NCBI RefSeq assembly: GCF_014197615.1
Contig: NZ_JACIFY010000005.1
Span: forward strand, 124,001 to 188,000
Origin: Rhizobium esperanzae
Lineage (GTDB): Bacteria > Pseudomonadota > Alphaproteobacteria > Rhizobiales > Rhizobiaceae
Length of the DNA stretch: 64,000 bases
Direction of reading: 5' to 3'
The notes under the pieces are model-generated. The model did no database searches. It saw nothing but the letters and a program-made list of their open reading frames with translations, and was not told the DNA's origin. A program made the translations under genes and the position numbers. Shown here piece after piece: positions 1 to 9,102 of the stretch; the first letter of the stretch is position 1; every line of letters starts with the position of its first letter.

Positions 1-543
1 TTCACTTATCTCGAGCGCGATCTCGGATTGCGGCCCGACCTGCTGCAGCAGGAATTCTTCCAGACGTGCTGGGGTGACATCATCATCGGCCGCGAGCCGC
101 TGGAACCAAGGCTCGCCGAAGTGCTCGCAAAGATCGCGCCGCATCTCAGCGCCGCTGTCCTGATCGACTACTGGTTCGAGAACGATTCCCGCCTCGACCG
201 CAATCTGCTGACGGATATCGCCGGGCTCAGGCAAAGCGGCGTCACCCTCTTCCTGGCGACCAACCAGGAACACAGGCGGGCGCGCTACCTGATGGAGCAA
301 CTCGGCCTTGGCGAACATTTCGACGACATCATCTATTCCGCAGCGCTCGGGCACAGCAAGCCTTCGCCCGACTTCTTCCGGCTGGCGACCGAACGCGCCG
401 GCGTGCCGGCCGGGAAAATCGCCTTCATCGACGATATGGCAGCGAATGTCGAAGCGGCGCGGCAGTTCGGTTGGAATGCGGCGCAATGGACGGCGGGCGC
501 GACGCTCGCCGGGACGCTTCCCATCTTCGCAAGGTGGGCATAG
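1..543 (+). CDS. HAD-superfamily hydrolase (subfamily IA), 5' end outside the window
   Basis: The reading frame is open from base 1, so the gene begins upstream and only its last 180 residues are visible. The visible part carries late HAD motifs: motif II in LATNQEHRR, the motif III lysine in HSKPSPDFF, and the motif IV acidic pair in FIDDMAANVEAARQFGW. These are typical of small-molecule phosphatases of the haloacid dehalogenase family; the motif I nucleophile aspartate is not in the window. The TTG at 28 is an artefact of the window edge and not the start. The gene ends 15 bp before the end of the convergent GNAT gene. Substrate is unknown. Confidence 0.8.
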   Translation, partial: FTYLERDLGLRPDLLQQEFFQTCWGDIIIGREPLEPRLAEVLAKIAPHLSAAVLIDYWFENDSRLDRNLLTDIAGLRQSGVTLFLATNQEHRRARYLMEQLGLGEHFDDIIYSAALGHSKPSPDFFRLATERAGVPAGKIAFIDDMAANVEAARQFGWNAAQWTAGATLAGTLPIFARWA

Positions 544-558
544 GCGGCGCGGGCGCAA

Positions 559-1077
559 TCAGGCGAGCCGTTTGTAGAACAGGGTGGTGTCGCAGAAGCC
601 GCCTTGCGGCCACAGCGCATAATCGGGGATGACGCCGACGCGCTGCCAGCCGAGCCGCGGGTAGATCGCCTCGGCATCGCTGCCGGTTGCCGTGTCGAGC
701 ACGAGCAGTGTCTTGCCGTATCGGACCGCCTCGCGTTCGGCGGCCTCCATCAGCAGCCGGGCGAGGCCGCGCCCGCGGGCGGAACGATGCACCAACAGCT
801 TCTTCAGATCGCCGCGATGCGGCTGGTTCGGCATCTGCGCGGCCCCCACCTGCACCGTGCCGACGATCCGGCCCTCCAGTTCGGCGACCAGCAGCAGGCT
901 GGCGCCGATGACGACCGCGTCGGCGACATCGCGCCAATAGGGCTCGGCATCGTCGGGCCCATAGGGCTGCATGAAGCCGACGGAGGCGCCGCCGGCAACG
1001 CAATCGGCCAGCACCGCCGACAGAGCCGGAATGGCGGCGCGCGCCTCGTCGGCGGAAAGGATACGAATGTCCGGCAT
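559..1077 (-). CDS. GNAT-family N-acetyltransferase
   Basis: This is a 172-residue single-domain GNAT protein. The acetyl-CoA-binding motif A is visible in the segment VHRSARGRGLARLLM, preceded by a beta strand (GTVQVGA) and followed by the C-terminal LDTATGSDAEAIYPRLGW segment usual in the family. The ATG at 1077 was chosen because AGGAGAACAAC lies directly before it; longer in-frame starts to 1197 would run into the neighbouring regulator. It lies just downstream of, and in the same direction as, the XRE-cupin regulator (23 bp gap), so the two are probably one transcript. The acceptor substrate cannot be read from the sequence. Confidence 0.85.
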   Translation of the reverse strand: MPDIRILSADEARAAIPALSAVLADCVAGGASVGFMQPYGPDDAEPYWRDVADAVVIGASLLLVAELEGRIVGTVQVGAAQMPNQPHRGDLKKLLVHRSARGRGLARLLMEAAEREAVRYGKTLLVLDTATGSDAEAIYPRLGWQRVGVIPDYALWPQGGFCDTTLFYKRLA

Positions 1078-1100
1078 GTTGTTCTCCTGAAATGAAGCTG

Positions 1101-1670
1101 TCATCGGCCGCCGCGATCGAGCACGACGCAATAGCGCGCCGGCGCGTTGCCGGGATTGTGGAAGACATGGCCCTCGCCGACCGGCATGAAGAGGCAATCG
1201 CCGGGTCGCAAGCGGTAAACGGTTTCACCCGCCGTCATCTCCAGCTCGCCGTCGAAGAGCCAGATATGCTGCGTCATGCCATGGGATGCGGCATGCGGGG
1301 GAAAGCTGACGCGGGCGCCGGAAGGGAATTCGACTTCGACGATATCGACATCGGAGGCTGTGCCCGGCGCCGAAACGGAACGCCTGAGATAACCGGTTTC
1401 GGGATCGCGCCAGATCTGCTGCTCCTGCCGGCGGGCAAGCGGCGAGGCCTGTTCTCCCTCTTCCGCGAAAAAGGCTGACAGCGACAGGCCGAGCGCGGCG
1501 CAGATCCTTGCCAGCAGCGAGGCGGTCGGGCTCGCCTCCGCCCGCTCGATGCGCGAGATCATCGCCCGGCTGACGCCGGAGGCAACAGCCAGATCATCCA
1601 GCGTCAGGCTCTTTTCCAGCCGCAGCGTACGGATGCGAAGGCCGATCGCCTGTTCGAGCCGCTGTTCCAT
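1101..1670 (-). CDS. XRE-family regulator with C-terminal cupin domain
   Basis: The N-terminal 60 residues form a lambda-repressor-like helix-turn-helix (LTLDDLAVASGVSRAMISRIERAEASPT). The C-terminal part is a small cupin barrel (PGDCLFMPVGEGHVFHN), which in this family senses a small ligand. Length is 189 residues from the ATG at 1670; a GTG at 1691 would add seven residues but would overlap the left arm of the inverted repeat at 1683-1725, and neither start has a strong ribosome binding site. It is divergent from the TenA gene and precedes the GNAT gene, so it may control both. The ligand is unknown. Confidence 0.85.
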   Translation of the reverse strand: MEQRLEQAIGLRIRTLRLEKSLTLDDLAVASGVSRAMISRIERAEASPTASLLARICAALGLSLSAFFAEEGEQASPLARRQEQQIWRDPETGYLRRSVSAPGTASDVDIVEVEFPSGARVSFPPHAASHGMTQHIWLFDGELEMTAGETVYRLRPGDCLFMPVGEGHVFHNPGNAPARYCVVLDRGGR

Positions 1671-1682
1671 CGTCCGATCCCA

Positions 1683-1725
1683 TGATTCCACTATAAGAGA
1701 AATACATTATCCGATGATGGAATCA
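1683..1725. promoter_or_regulatory. Inverted repeat in the XRE-cupin / TenA divergent promoter region
   Basis: An 8-bp arm TGATTCCA at 1683-1690 is repeated exactly inverted as TGGAATCA at 1718-1725, around a 27-bp AT-rich spacer. It sits between the regulator and the TenA gene, where an autoregulatory operator would be expected. Each arm also contains a GANTC site, the CcrM methylation target of alphaproteobacteria. The binding role is inferred from position and symmetry only. Confidence 0.4.
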
Positions 1726-1805
1726 AGTCTGCTTCGATGGGGCAGGTCGCGCCTTGCTTTCACCACTCCGGCATCGATATATGGCAGCCGAAATCGGAGG
1801 AGAGA

Positions 1806-2507
1806 ATGATGGACGCGAACACGCAGAGCATGGACGAGACGGGAAGCTTCACGGTCGCCGCCTGGAACCGGATAGCGCCTGTCATGGCCGAGATCGAAGT
1901 GTTGCCGCTGCTGACACGGCTTTCGGACGGCACGCTGCCGCCGGAGGTTTTCCGGCACTATATCCTGCAGGACGCGCTCTATCTGAAGCATTATGCGCGA
2001 TGCCTCGCCATTGTCGCGGCCAAGGCGCCCGACAATGCGCAGGTGCTGCGCTTCCTCGGTTCGGCGCAGAAGGCGATCACCGTCGAGCAGGGCCTGCATG
2101 CCGGCTTCCTCACCCAGTTCGGCATCTCCTCCGAGGATGTGACGTCAGCCGAACCCTCGTCCGCCTGCTTTGCCTATACGAATTTCCTGCTTGCCACCGC
2201 CTATCACAGCTCCTACGCGGTGGCGCTTTCTTCGATCCTGCCCTGTTTCTGGATCTATTGGCACGTCGGCGAAGCGATCAAGAACCGGCCAGCCGTCGAG
2301 GGCAATGCCTTCCAGGCCTGGATCAACACCTATGGCGATCCGCAGTTCGCAGCCGGCGCCCGCGAGGTGATCGCGCTGACCGACATCGCCGCCCGCGGCG
2401 CCTCGCCCACGGAGCGCATAGAGATGATGGATGTCTTCGTGCGCGCTTCGCAATATGAATGGATGTTCTGGGATTCGGCCTGGCGGCTGGAGACGTGGCC
2501 GGTCTGA
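1806..2507 (+). CDS. tenA: TenA/THI-4 family thiaminase II-type aminohydrolase
   Basis: TenA enzymes hydrolyse aminopyrimidine breakdown products of thiamine for salvage into thiamine synthesis. This 233-residue protein has the full family layout and the residues that match the Bacillus TenA active site: Asp56 in YILQDALYLKHYA, Cys147 in ILPCFWIYWHVGE, and Glu218 in QYEWMFW. The start at 1806 follows GGAGGAGAG; the ATG at 1809 is equally possible. It is divergent from the XRE-cupin regulator. No TPP riboswitch is visible in the short upstream region, so control by the neighbouring regulator is more likely. Some TenA relatives act on other substrates, so salvage function is inferred. Confidence 0.85.
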   Translation: MMDANTQSMDETGSFTVAAWNRIAPVMAEIEVLPLLTRLSDGTLPPEVFRHYILQDALYLKHYARCLAIVAAKAPDNAQVLRFLGSAQKAITVEQGLHAGFLTQFGISSEDVTSAEPSSACFAYTNFLLATAYHSSYAVALSSILPCFWIYWHVGEAIKNRPAVEGNAFQAWINTYGDPQFAAGAREVIALTDIAARGASPTERIEMMDVFVRASQYEWMFWDSAWRLETWPV

Positions 2508-2584
2508 CACGCCTTCGACCGGTGCGCAAAATAGCGTAAACAGCAGGATAATTACCGCTTTGCGGCAGGGGGCGGCGCTGCTAT

Positions 2585-4417
<1,833 letters not shown>

Positions 4418-4433
4418 CGCTTCTCAATCACAT

Positions 4434-4460
4434 CCTATGCGCATATGATCTGCGCATAGG
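4434..4460. promoter_or_regulatory. Palindromic operator upstream of ccdA
   Basis: Perfect 10-bp arms, CCTATGCGCA and TGCGCATAGG, flank a 7-bp spacer, 15 bp before the ccdA start. CcdA-type antitoxins bind DNA as ribbon-helix-helix dimers at palindromes in their own promoter, and the CcdA-CcdB complex strengthens repression. This site has the right place and symmetry for that role. The binding itself is inferred. Confidence 0.65.
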
Positions 4461-4475
4461 ACCGAGGAGAGCCTT

Positions 4476-4706
4476 ATGACCCAGCAGGCGAGAAAAGCAG
4501 CGAACCTCTCTCTCGATGAAGGTCTCGTCTCCCAGGCGCGTGAGCTGAAGATCAACATATCCAGGGCGGCGGAAGATGGGATCGCCAAGGCGATAAAGGC
4601 GGAACGCGAACGGCTTTGGCGCATCGAGAACGCCGAGGCTATCGCTGCTTCCAATGCCTATGTCGAAAAGCACGGCCTTCCGCTTCAGAAATATCGGCAG
4701 TTCTGA
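4476..4706 (+). CDS. ccdA: CcdA-type antitoxin
   Basis: This 76-residue protein has the CcdA layout: a short N-terminal ribbon-helix-helix DNA-binding region (KAANLSLDEGLVSQARELKINISRAAEDGI) and a C-terminal acidic/amphipathic tail (WRIENAEAIAASNAYVEKHGLPLQKYRQF) that neutralises CcdB. GAGGAG precedes the ATG. Its stop codon overlaps the ccdB start (TGATG), so the two are translationally coupled. The palindrome at 4434-4460 is the likely autoregulatory site. The pair is chromosomal and not linked to plasmid functions in this window. Confidence 0.88.
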   Translation: MTQQARKAANLSLDEGLVSQARELKINISRAAEDGIAKAIKAERERLWRIENAEAIAASNAYVEKHGLPLQKYRQF

Positions 4707-5005
4707 TGGCCCGGTTTCATGTCTACAATCTCACCCATACGGGTGCGCTTGTTCTTGATCTGCAATCCGACCTGCTTGGCGAGCTGACGACGCGGATCAT
4801 GGCGCCAATGCTTCCGTTGGAAGCTCTCCCCAAGATCATGCGCCAGCTCAATCCGCAATTCATGATCAACGATCTGCCCTATGTGATGGCTACTCAATTT
4901 ACCGGCTCGATTTCCACAAAGGAAATCGGAGGCGCCGTCGCTGATCTGACCTCCCATAGCGATCGCATTATCGCGGCCGTCGACTTTCTCTTCCAGGGCT
5001 TCTGA
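4706..5005 (+). CDS. ccdB: CcdB-type toxin (putative DNA gyrase poison)
   Basis: CcdB poisons the GyrA subunit of DNA gyrase. The 99-residue frame starts at the ATG overlapping the ccdA stop and begins MARFHVYNLTHTGALVLDLQ, matching the first strands of CcdB. The middle part resembles the CcdB fold (APMLPLEALP, LNPQFMINDLPYVMATQ). The C terminus reads DFLFQGF rather than the Trp-Gly-Ile that is essential for gyrase poisoning in the F-plasmid toxin, so target or potency may differ. It ends 4 bp before the convergent GFA gene. Confidence 0.85.
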   Translation: MARFHVYNLTHTGALVLDLQSDLLGELTTRIMAPMLPLEALPKIMRQLNPQFMINDLPYVMATQFTGSISTKEIGGAVADLTSHSDRIIAAVDFLFQGF

Positions 5006-5009
5006 GCCT

Positions 5010-5462
5010 TCATTCCCTGCCCATATACTCCTTCACCAGCCCCTCATAAGCGTCCATCGCAGGCAGGGCCGCGTAGCTGTACACCGCCCCTGTCTCCGCA
5101 AAGGCCAGCTTCTCGCTCGTCCATGTCTCGATGAAGGGGGTGAACCAGCTTACATCGTCGAGCATGGTGACGCGCAGATTGACGAACCAGTCCATGCCTT
5201 CCGGCCGGGTGAACATCCAGCTCATGCAATGCGGGCAGAAATAATGCTTGGTGACGCCGTGCAGGCCGCCGATAACCGGCTCGCCTTTGGTGACCTCGAA
5301 GCCTTCGCTGGGGATGGCGGCGCTCAGCGAATAGGCGCTCGCCGTCATCCTCTGGCAGCCTGTGCAATGGCATGCCATGGTCAGCAGCGGCGGCGCACCG
5401 ACCTTCAACCGTACCCGGCCGCAGCGGCAGCCGCCTTCCAAGGGTAAATTCAATTTGCTCAT
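5010..5462 (-). CDS. GFA/CENP-V family zinc protein
   Basis: The 150-residue protein has the Cys pattern of the glutathione-dependent formaldehyde-activating (GFA) fold: GGCRCGRVRLKV near the N terminus, CHCTGCQRMTASAYS, and FCPHCMSWM, which together bind structural and catalytic zinc. Most members have no proven reaction, and the founding enzyme was reported to form S-hydroxymethylglutathione. It stands alone between ccdB and an acetyltransferase. The ATG at 5462 is preceded by a GGAGGGAACC ribosome binding site. Function is known only at family level. Confidence 0.85.
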   Translation of the reverse strand: MSKLNLPLEGGCRCGRVRLKVGAPPLLTMACHCTGCQRMTASAYSLSAAIPSEGFEVTKGEPVIGGLHGVTKHYFCPHCMSWMFTRPEGMDWFVNLRVTMLDDVSWFTPFIETWTSEKLAFAETGAVYSYAALPAMDAYEGLVKEYMGRE

Positions 5463-5525
5463 GGTTCCCTCCGTTTCGCTTTCTCATCTAGCGGAGTGAT
5501 TCCGAGTGTCGAGATGGGAACCGGA

Positions 5526-6074
5526 TTAGCGAATGCGGGCCGGATTGCCGACCACGGTTGCACCGGCAGGTACATGCTTCGTCACCACAGCGCCGGCGCC
5601 GACGATCGCGCCATCGCCGATCGTCACGCCGCCGAGGATGATGGCGCCGCCGCCGATCCACACGTCCTTGCCGATCGTGACCGGCCGGGCGATCTCGATG
5701 CCCTGGCTGCGAAGCGCTGCATCCCTGTGATGTTCGGCGCAATAGATCTGCACGCCGGGGCCGAACATGCTGCGGTCGCCGATGCTCACCCGGCCGGAAT
5801 CGAGGATGGTGCAGCCGGCATTGAAATAGACGCGTTCGCCGAGAAGGATATTGATGGCGTAGGAACAGTGAAACGGCGCCTCGATGAAGACATCGGGCGC
5901 CGCCTGTGCAAAGAGCGCCCTCAGGGCGGGTGCTACGGCGCCGCGTTCCTCCGGCGGCAGCGTGTTGTGCGCGTGGATGGCCAAGCGCGCCTGCCGGCGC
6001 AAGAGATCGAGCGCGTCGTCGAGGCAGCAATACCATTGCCCCGCCGCCATCTTCTCGCGTTCGCTTGCCGGCAT
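5526..6074 (-). CDS. Maltose/galactoside O-acetyltransferase-like protein (left-handed beta-helix)
   Basis: The 182-residue protein starts with the mac domain typical of maltose and nodulation-type acetyltransferases ([33 protein letters not shown]). It continues with hexapeptide repeats ([50 protein letters not shown]) that build a left-handed beta-helix. The catalytic His is in the CAEHH segment. It uses acetyl-CoA to acetylate a sugar hydroxyl; the acceptor is unknown. The ATG at 6074 lies 11 bp after the stop of the glutamine amidotransferase gene, so the two are probably co-transcribed. NodL is a relative, but nothing here ties the gene to nodulation. Confidence 0.85.
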   Translation of the reverse strand: MPASEREKMAAGQWYCCLDDALDLLRRQARLAIHAHNTLPPEERGAVAPALRALFAQAAPDVFIEAPFHCSYAINILLGERVYFNAGCTILDSGRVSIGDRSMFGPGVQIYCAEHHRDAALRSQGIEIARPVTIGKDVWIGGGAIILGGVTIGDGAIVGAGAVVTKHVPAGATVVGNPARIR

Positions 6075-6085
6075 CGTCTCGCCTC

Positions 6086-6823
6086 TCACGCCGAAGCCTG
6101 CGACAGCACCACGATCTCTTGCGGTTCGATCAGGCTGACCCATGCGCGGGCAATGGCAAGGCCGGCGGCATCGGCGGCACCGCCATGTCTTGCCGCCAGT
6201 TCGGCATGGCTTTCCAGCCAGCCGGGGGCGATGCGCGCGATCGTATCGGGGAAATCGGCCTTCCACTCTTCGACGACGCTGGTGTTCGCCTCGAAATGGA
6301 ACTGGGTGCCATAGACAGCGCGGCCGACGCGGAAGGCCTGATTCTCGGCGACGGGGCTGGTGGCGAGACGGACGGCACCCTCCGGCAGGGTAAAGGTATC
6401 GGCATGCCATTCGAAGATGGTGAATTCGCCGCCGAGCGCCTGTAGCAGCGGATCGGCCTGCCCCTCGCCGGTGACACCGATCTTATGCCAGCCGAACTCG
6501 CGGGCAGCGCCCAACAGATTGTCGGCGCCATAGGCACGGGCGAGGATCTGGCTGCCGAGGCAGATGCCGAGCACGGCCTTGCCAGCATCGCCGAAGCAGC
6601 GCGCCAGCCGGGCGAGCTCCGGCAGGTAGGGATGCGCCGCGTCATCCAGGGCGCTCTGCTCGCCGCCGAGGACGACGAGCGCATCATGCCTGGAGATATC
6701 CTGCGGCAGGATGCCGTCCTGCCACACGCGAAACCACTCGATGTCAGCTCCCGCTTCGTCGAGCGCTCTGGCGAGCGCTCCGAGACCGGTATTGCGCATA
6801 TTTTCGACGACGGCGACTCGCAT
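6086..6823 (-). CDS. Class I glutamine amidotransferase-like protein
   Basis: The 245-residue protein has the class I GATase fold. The nucleophile is Cys88 in GICLGSQI, and the catalytic His is in [10 protein letters not shown] near residue 178. The oxyanion-side glycines (VVLGGEQ) are also present. There is no fused synthetase domain, so it belongs to the stand-alone GMP-synthase-like group, some of which hydrolyse gamma-glutamyl compounds. It is the first gene of a likely two-gene unit with the acetyltransferase. The substrate cannot be assigned. Confidence 0.82.
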   Translation of the reverse strand: MRVAVVENMRNTGLGALARALDEAGADIEWFRVWQDGILPQDISRHDALVVLGGEQSALDDAAHPYLPELARLARCFGDAGKAVLGICLGSQILARAYGADNLLGAAREFGWHKIGVTGEGQADPLLQALGGEFTIFEWHADTFTLPEGAVRLATSPVAENQAFRVGRAVYGTQFHFEANTSVVEEWKADFPDTIARIAPGWLESHAELAARHGGAADAAGLAIARAWVSLIEPQEIVVLSQASA

Positions 6824-6948
6824 CAGCTTTCCCCGGTATGACCACCGGGGAAGAGACCATGCCGGAGAACCGCGCGCAAGATGCTTAAACGCGCCATTGC
6901 GTGGGCGCGCTGTAGAGGCTTAAATCCATGCAAACGAAAGGAAACATC

Positions 6949-7242
6949 ATGACCGAAAAAGCCCGTGTCTCGATCCTCTACTGCACTCAGTGCAACTGGC
7001 TGCTGCGCGCCGCCTGGATGGCGCAGGAGCTGCTGCACACTTTTTCCGACAGTCTCGGCGAGGTGGCGCTGATCCCCGGCACCGGCGGCAATTTCGAGAT
7101 CCGCGTCAACGGCGATCTCATCTGGGAACGCAAGCGCGACGGCGGCTTTCCCGGGCCGAAGGAGCTGAAGCAACGGGTCCGCGACATCGTCGAGCCCGGC
7201 CGCGATCTCGGCCATGTCGACCGCGCCTCGCTGGAAAGCTGA
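6949..7242 (+). CDS. SelT/SelW/SelH family (Rdx) thioredoxin-fold protein, Cys form
   Basis: This 97-residue protein matches the selenoprotein W-like family. It has an N-terminal redox motif (YCTQCNW, a CxxC form where some homologues have selenocysteine), then a GTGGNFEIRVNGDLIWERKRDGGFPGPKELKQ core typical of the fold. The ATG at 6949 was chosen over 6928 because AAAGGAAACATC precedes it. There is no in-frame TGA, so no selenocysteine is used. A redox role is inferred from the family. Confidence 0.85.
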   Translation: MTEKARVSILYCTQCNWLLRAAWMAQELLHTFSDSLGEVALIPGTGGNFEIRVNGDLIWERKRDGGFPGPKELKQRVRDIVEPGRDLGHVDRASLES

Positions 7243-7252
7243 GCGGACCCAC

Positions 7253-7666
7253 TCAGCGATAGGGCGAACGGCAGACCCGATAGACGCCTTCATAGGTGAG
7301 GAAGTGATCCGTCCTCGGATTGTAGGAGCGGTATTCATTGGTGCACCAGGCGATATGCTTGTTTGCAGCGTTCGGCTGAATCTTTTGCACCGGCGGCGGA
7401 TCATAGGTCAGTTGCGGCCGGCCGGCGGCGCCCGGCAGATAATAGGTCGGTCCCGTCGCGCCGCGCGGCCGGTAATTCGGCTGAACATAGGCGGGGCGAT
7501 GCCATTGCTGCGGCCCGAAACCGAAGCAGCCGCGAAAATCGCAAAGCGTCGATCCGGTGTTGAGCGGCCCGACCCCCGGCCTGCCCAGCTTCAGCGAATC
7601 AGCCGCTGCCATGGCTGGCGCGAGGGCTAAAAGACCGGCAAGCAGAAGGGCGCGGGAAACGGACAT
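7253..7666 (-). CDS. Secreted BA14K-like protein
   Basis: The 137-residue protein begins with a clear signal peptide (MSVSRALLLAGLLALAPAMAAA). Its C-terminal part (HIAWCTNEYRSYNPRTDHFLTYEGVYRVCRSPY) matches the BA14K-type repeat known from Brucella and rhizobial surface proteins, with two cysteines likely to form a disulfide. The middle is rich in Pro, Gly and aromatic residues. It is convergent with the SelW-like gene (10 bp gap). The role of the family is poorly known; lectin-like or immunoreactive properties have been described for the Brucella protein. Confidence 0.75.
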   Translation of the reverse strand: MSVSRALLLAGLLALAPAMAAADSLKLGRPGVGPLNTGSTLCDFRGCFGFGPQQWHRPAYVQPNYRPRGATGPTYYLPGAAGRPQLTYDPPPVQKIQPNAANKHIAWCTNEYRSYNPRTDHFLTYEGVYRVCRSPYR

Positions 7667-7795
7667 GCAGCATTCCTTTCGATATTTCCTTTATATAGGG
7701 CGTGCCGACCGGAGCGCTATGCCTGGTCTCCGGTCGTTCCCCACAGGCGGCCGGCTGCTTTTTCGTCAACTGTCAGAAAAACTTCAAAAACCCAG

Positions 7796-7824
7796 TTGAC
7801 AGTCAGAAGCCGCCCCCTTACATC
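7796..7824 (+). promoter_or_regulatory. Sigma-70-type promoter of tRNA-Leu
   Basis: A perfect -35 hexamer TTGACA at 7796-7801 is followed after 16 to 17 bp by TTACAT/TACATC at 7818-7824, about 11 bp before the tRNA. This is a near-ideal vegetative promoter layout. The -35 also lies in the right arm of an 8-bp inverted repeat (7765-7772 and 7793-7800). Confidence 0.55.
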
Positions 7825-7834
7825 GCTCTCCGTC

Positions 7835-7921
7835 GCCCAGATGGCGGAATTGGTAGACGCGCCAGCTTCAGGTGCTGGTACCCGAAAGGGTGTGGAGGTT
7901 CGAGTCCTCTTCTGGGCACCA
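7835..7921 (+). tRNA. tRNA-Leu (anticodon CAG)
   Basis: An 87-nt gene with encoded CCA. The acceptor stem pairs GCCCAGA (7835-7841) with TCTGGGC (7911-7917), followed by discriminator A and CCA. The anticodon stem CCAGC/GCTGG holds the loop TTCAGGT, giving anticodon CAG. A long variable arm (ACCCGAAAGGGT region) and the T-loop GGTTCGAGTCC are visible, as expected for a class II leucine tRNA. Confidence 0.96.
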
Positions 7922-7966
7922 TTCCCGTTTCAGCCGCCAAAAGCGGTCCAGAAACATCCCCAAAGA

Positions 7967-7990
7967 AGCCCGGTTTACCGGGTTTTTTTA
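7967..7990 (+). terminator. Rho-independent terminator after tRNA-Leu
   Basis: The stem CCCGG (7969-7973) and CCGGG (7978-7982) with loop TTTA is followed by seven T residues (7983-7989). It lies about 45 bp after the tRNA end. Confidence 0.8.
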
Positions 7991-8077
7991 TTGCCTGATG
8001 TCTGAATGACGTCCCATTCATCCAGACACTTTGTTGGCATCAATGCCCTGAGCCAAGGCCAATGGGTCGACGTTTGC

Positions 8078-8374
8078 TCAGGCGGCCATATGGGGCGTCG
8101 TCTTCCGGCTGTCGGGAATAACGGTTAGAACCCCCATACCGGCTTCCCTGGCAGCGCTGAGGAGCAATTCCCGGAGTTCGTCCATGCCGATCTGGCCGAT
8201 AATGGCATCGGCGCAAGCCTTCACGGCGACGACATATTCCTCTCCGTCTTCAAACGGCCAGTCCACCATCAGCACCTCGGCGGCGTCGCGCAGCGTCCTG
8301 ACGATCCTGCGCTTGTGCCGGCCACCAAGAAAGAGAACAAGAGGCGCAAAATCCGCCGATGTGTTCCATTGCAT
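8078..8374 (-). CDS. DUF982 protein
   Basis: This 98-residue protein matches the DUF982 family, small proteins found mainly in Rhizobiales and often in several copies. Family features visible are the conserved start of the domain (FLGGRHKRRIVRTLRDAAEVLMVDWP), the central Ala/Cys helix (VAVKACADAIIG) and the C-terminal AAREAGMGVLTV. GGGGAGAAAGTGCC precedes the ATG. No function is known for the family, and the neighbours (tRNA-Leu and an empty stretch) give no clue. Confidence 0.75.
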   Translation of the reverse strand: MQWNTSADFAPLVLFLGGRHKRRIVRTLRDAAEVLMVDWPFEDGEEYVVAVKACADAIIGQIGMDELRELLLSAAREAGMGVLTVIPDSRKTTPHMAA

Positions 8375-8698
8375 GGCACTTTCTCCCCAAAGGTTAGAAT
8401 ATTAGTAACAATGCAAGAAGCATGCCGTCAACCGGTCGAGATGCTTTCTGGGGGGTCTCGATCCATCCGCCGGAGTACCCGCAGGCTCTCGCGAAGCGGC
8501 CTTCAGAACATGCGGGCTTCGAGCGCGCGACGACGGCCGAAAGCCTGCCGCTGCGGCGGACCGAAGAAGAGGGCATGGTCAAATATTCGATTGTCGACCG
8601 GTCCGAAGCAAATGCCAGCTTCGACTATCTAAGGATGGAGCTTCCGGTCGAACGTTTCCGGCAGTCGCGTCCAGAGGTTTTCTGACCGCCTGAAGCGC
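8375..8698. other. Gene-poor stretch; one doubtful 36-residue frame
   Basis: No recognised gene lies here. A plus-strand frame at 8575-8685 would encode a 36-residue peptide starting MVKYSIVDRSEANASFDYL after a weak GAGG. Its longer version from 8422 has no recognisable domain. The part next to the DUF982 gene is AT-rich (TTACTAATATTC on the minus strand) and probably holds that gene's promoter. Confidence 0.3.
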
Positions 8699-9043
8699 CT
8701 ACCGCACCGGCTGATAATGGCCGCGCAGCGGCACCTTGTCATCCATCGAGATGAAACCGTCGCGTTCGCAGACATACATCAGCGTCGGCATGCCGCCGGA
8801 GCGGAAGATCTCGTCGTAACGGCGGCGGATCTGGACGGTTTCGGTGCGGCAATTATAGGATTCTTCGTCTTTCTTATCCGGCTGCGCCTTGACGCCGGGA
8901 AGACCCTTGTAGGGATAGAGGGGTTGAACGCCGGAATCGACCGACTTCCTCCAGTCGACGGCAAGGGCGGACGACAGGGCAAGGCCGGACACGGCAATGA
9001 GCAGCATCGGAAACATCATCACAAACCGCATCAGAAGCTGCAT
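8699..9043 (-). CDS. Hypothetical secreted protein
   Basis: The 114-residue protein has a strongly hydrophobic N-terminal segment (MLLIAVSGLALSSALA) that looks like a signal peptide cleaved near residue 28. A hydrophilic mature part with two cysteines (NCRTET and YVCERDG) follows. AGGAGAGTTGCC lies before the ATG at 9043, which supports this start. It follows the Wzz-like gene on the same strand with a 59-bp gap, so it may belong to the polysaccharide locus. I do not recognise the family. Confidence 0.55.
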   Translation of the reverse strand: MQLLMRFVMMFPMLLIAVSGLALSSALAVDWRKSVDSGVQPLYPYKGLPGVKAQPDKKDEESYNCRTETVQIRRRYDEIFRSGGMPTLMYVCERDGFISMDDKVPLRGHYQPVR

Positions 9044-9102
9044 GGCAACTCTCCTGCCGGCAACAGGCCGCTCTCAGGATGTAGGGAAAGCAAAGGCCGG
9101 CA

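Noticed and set aside
1726..1805. TPP riboswitch before the TenA gene
   Set aside because: The upstream region is short and has none of the conserved thi-box parts I could recognise.
6949..7242. Selenocysteine codon in the SelW-like gene
   Set aside because: The redox motif is read with ordinary Cys codons and there is no in-frame TGA.
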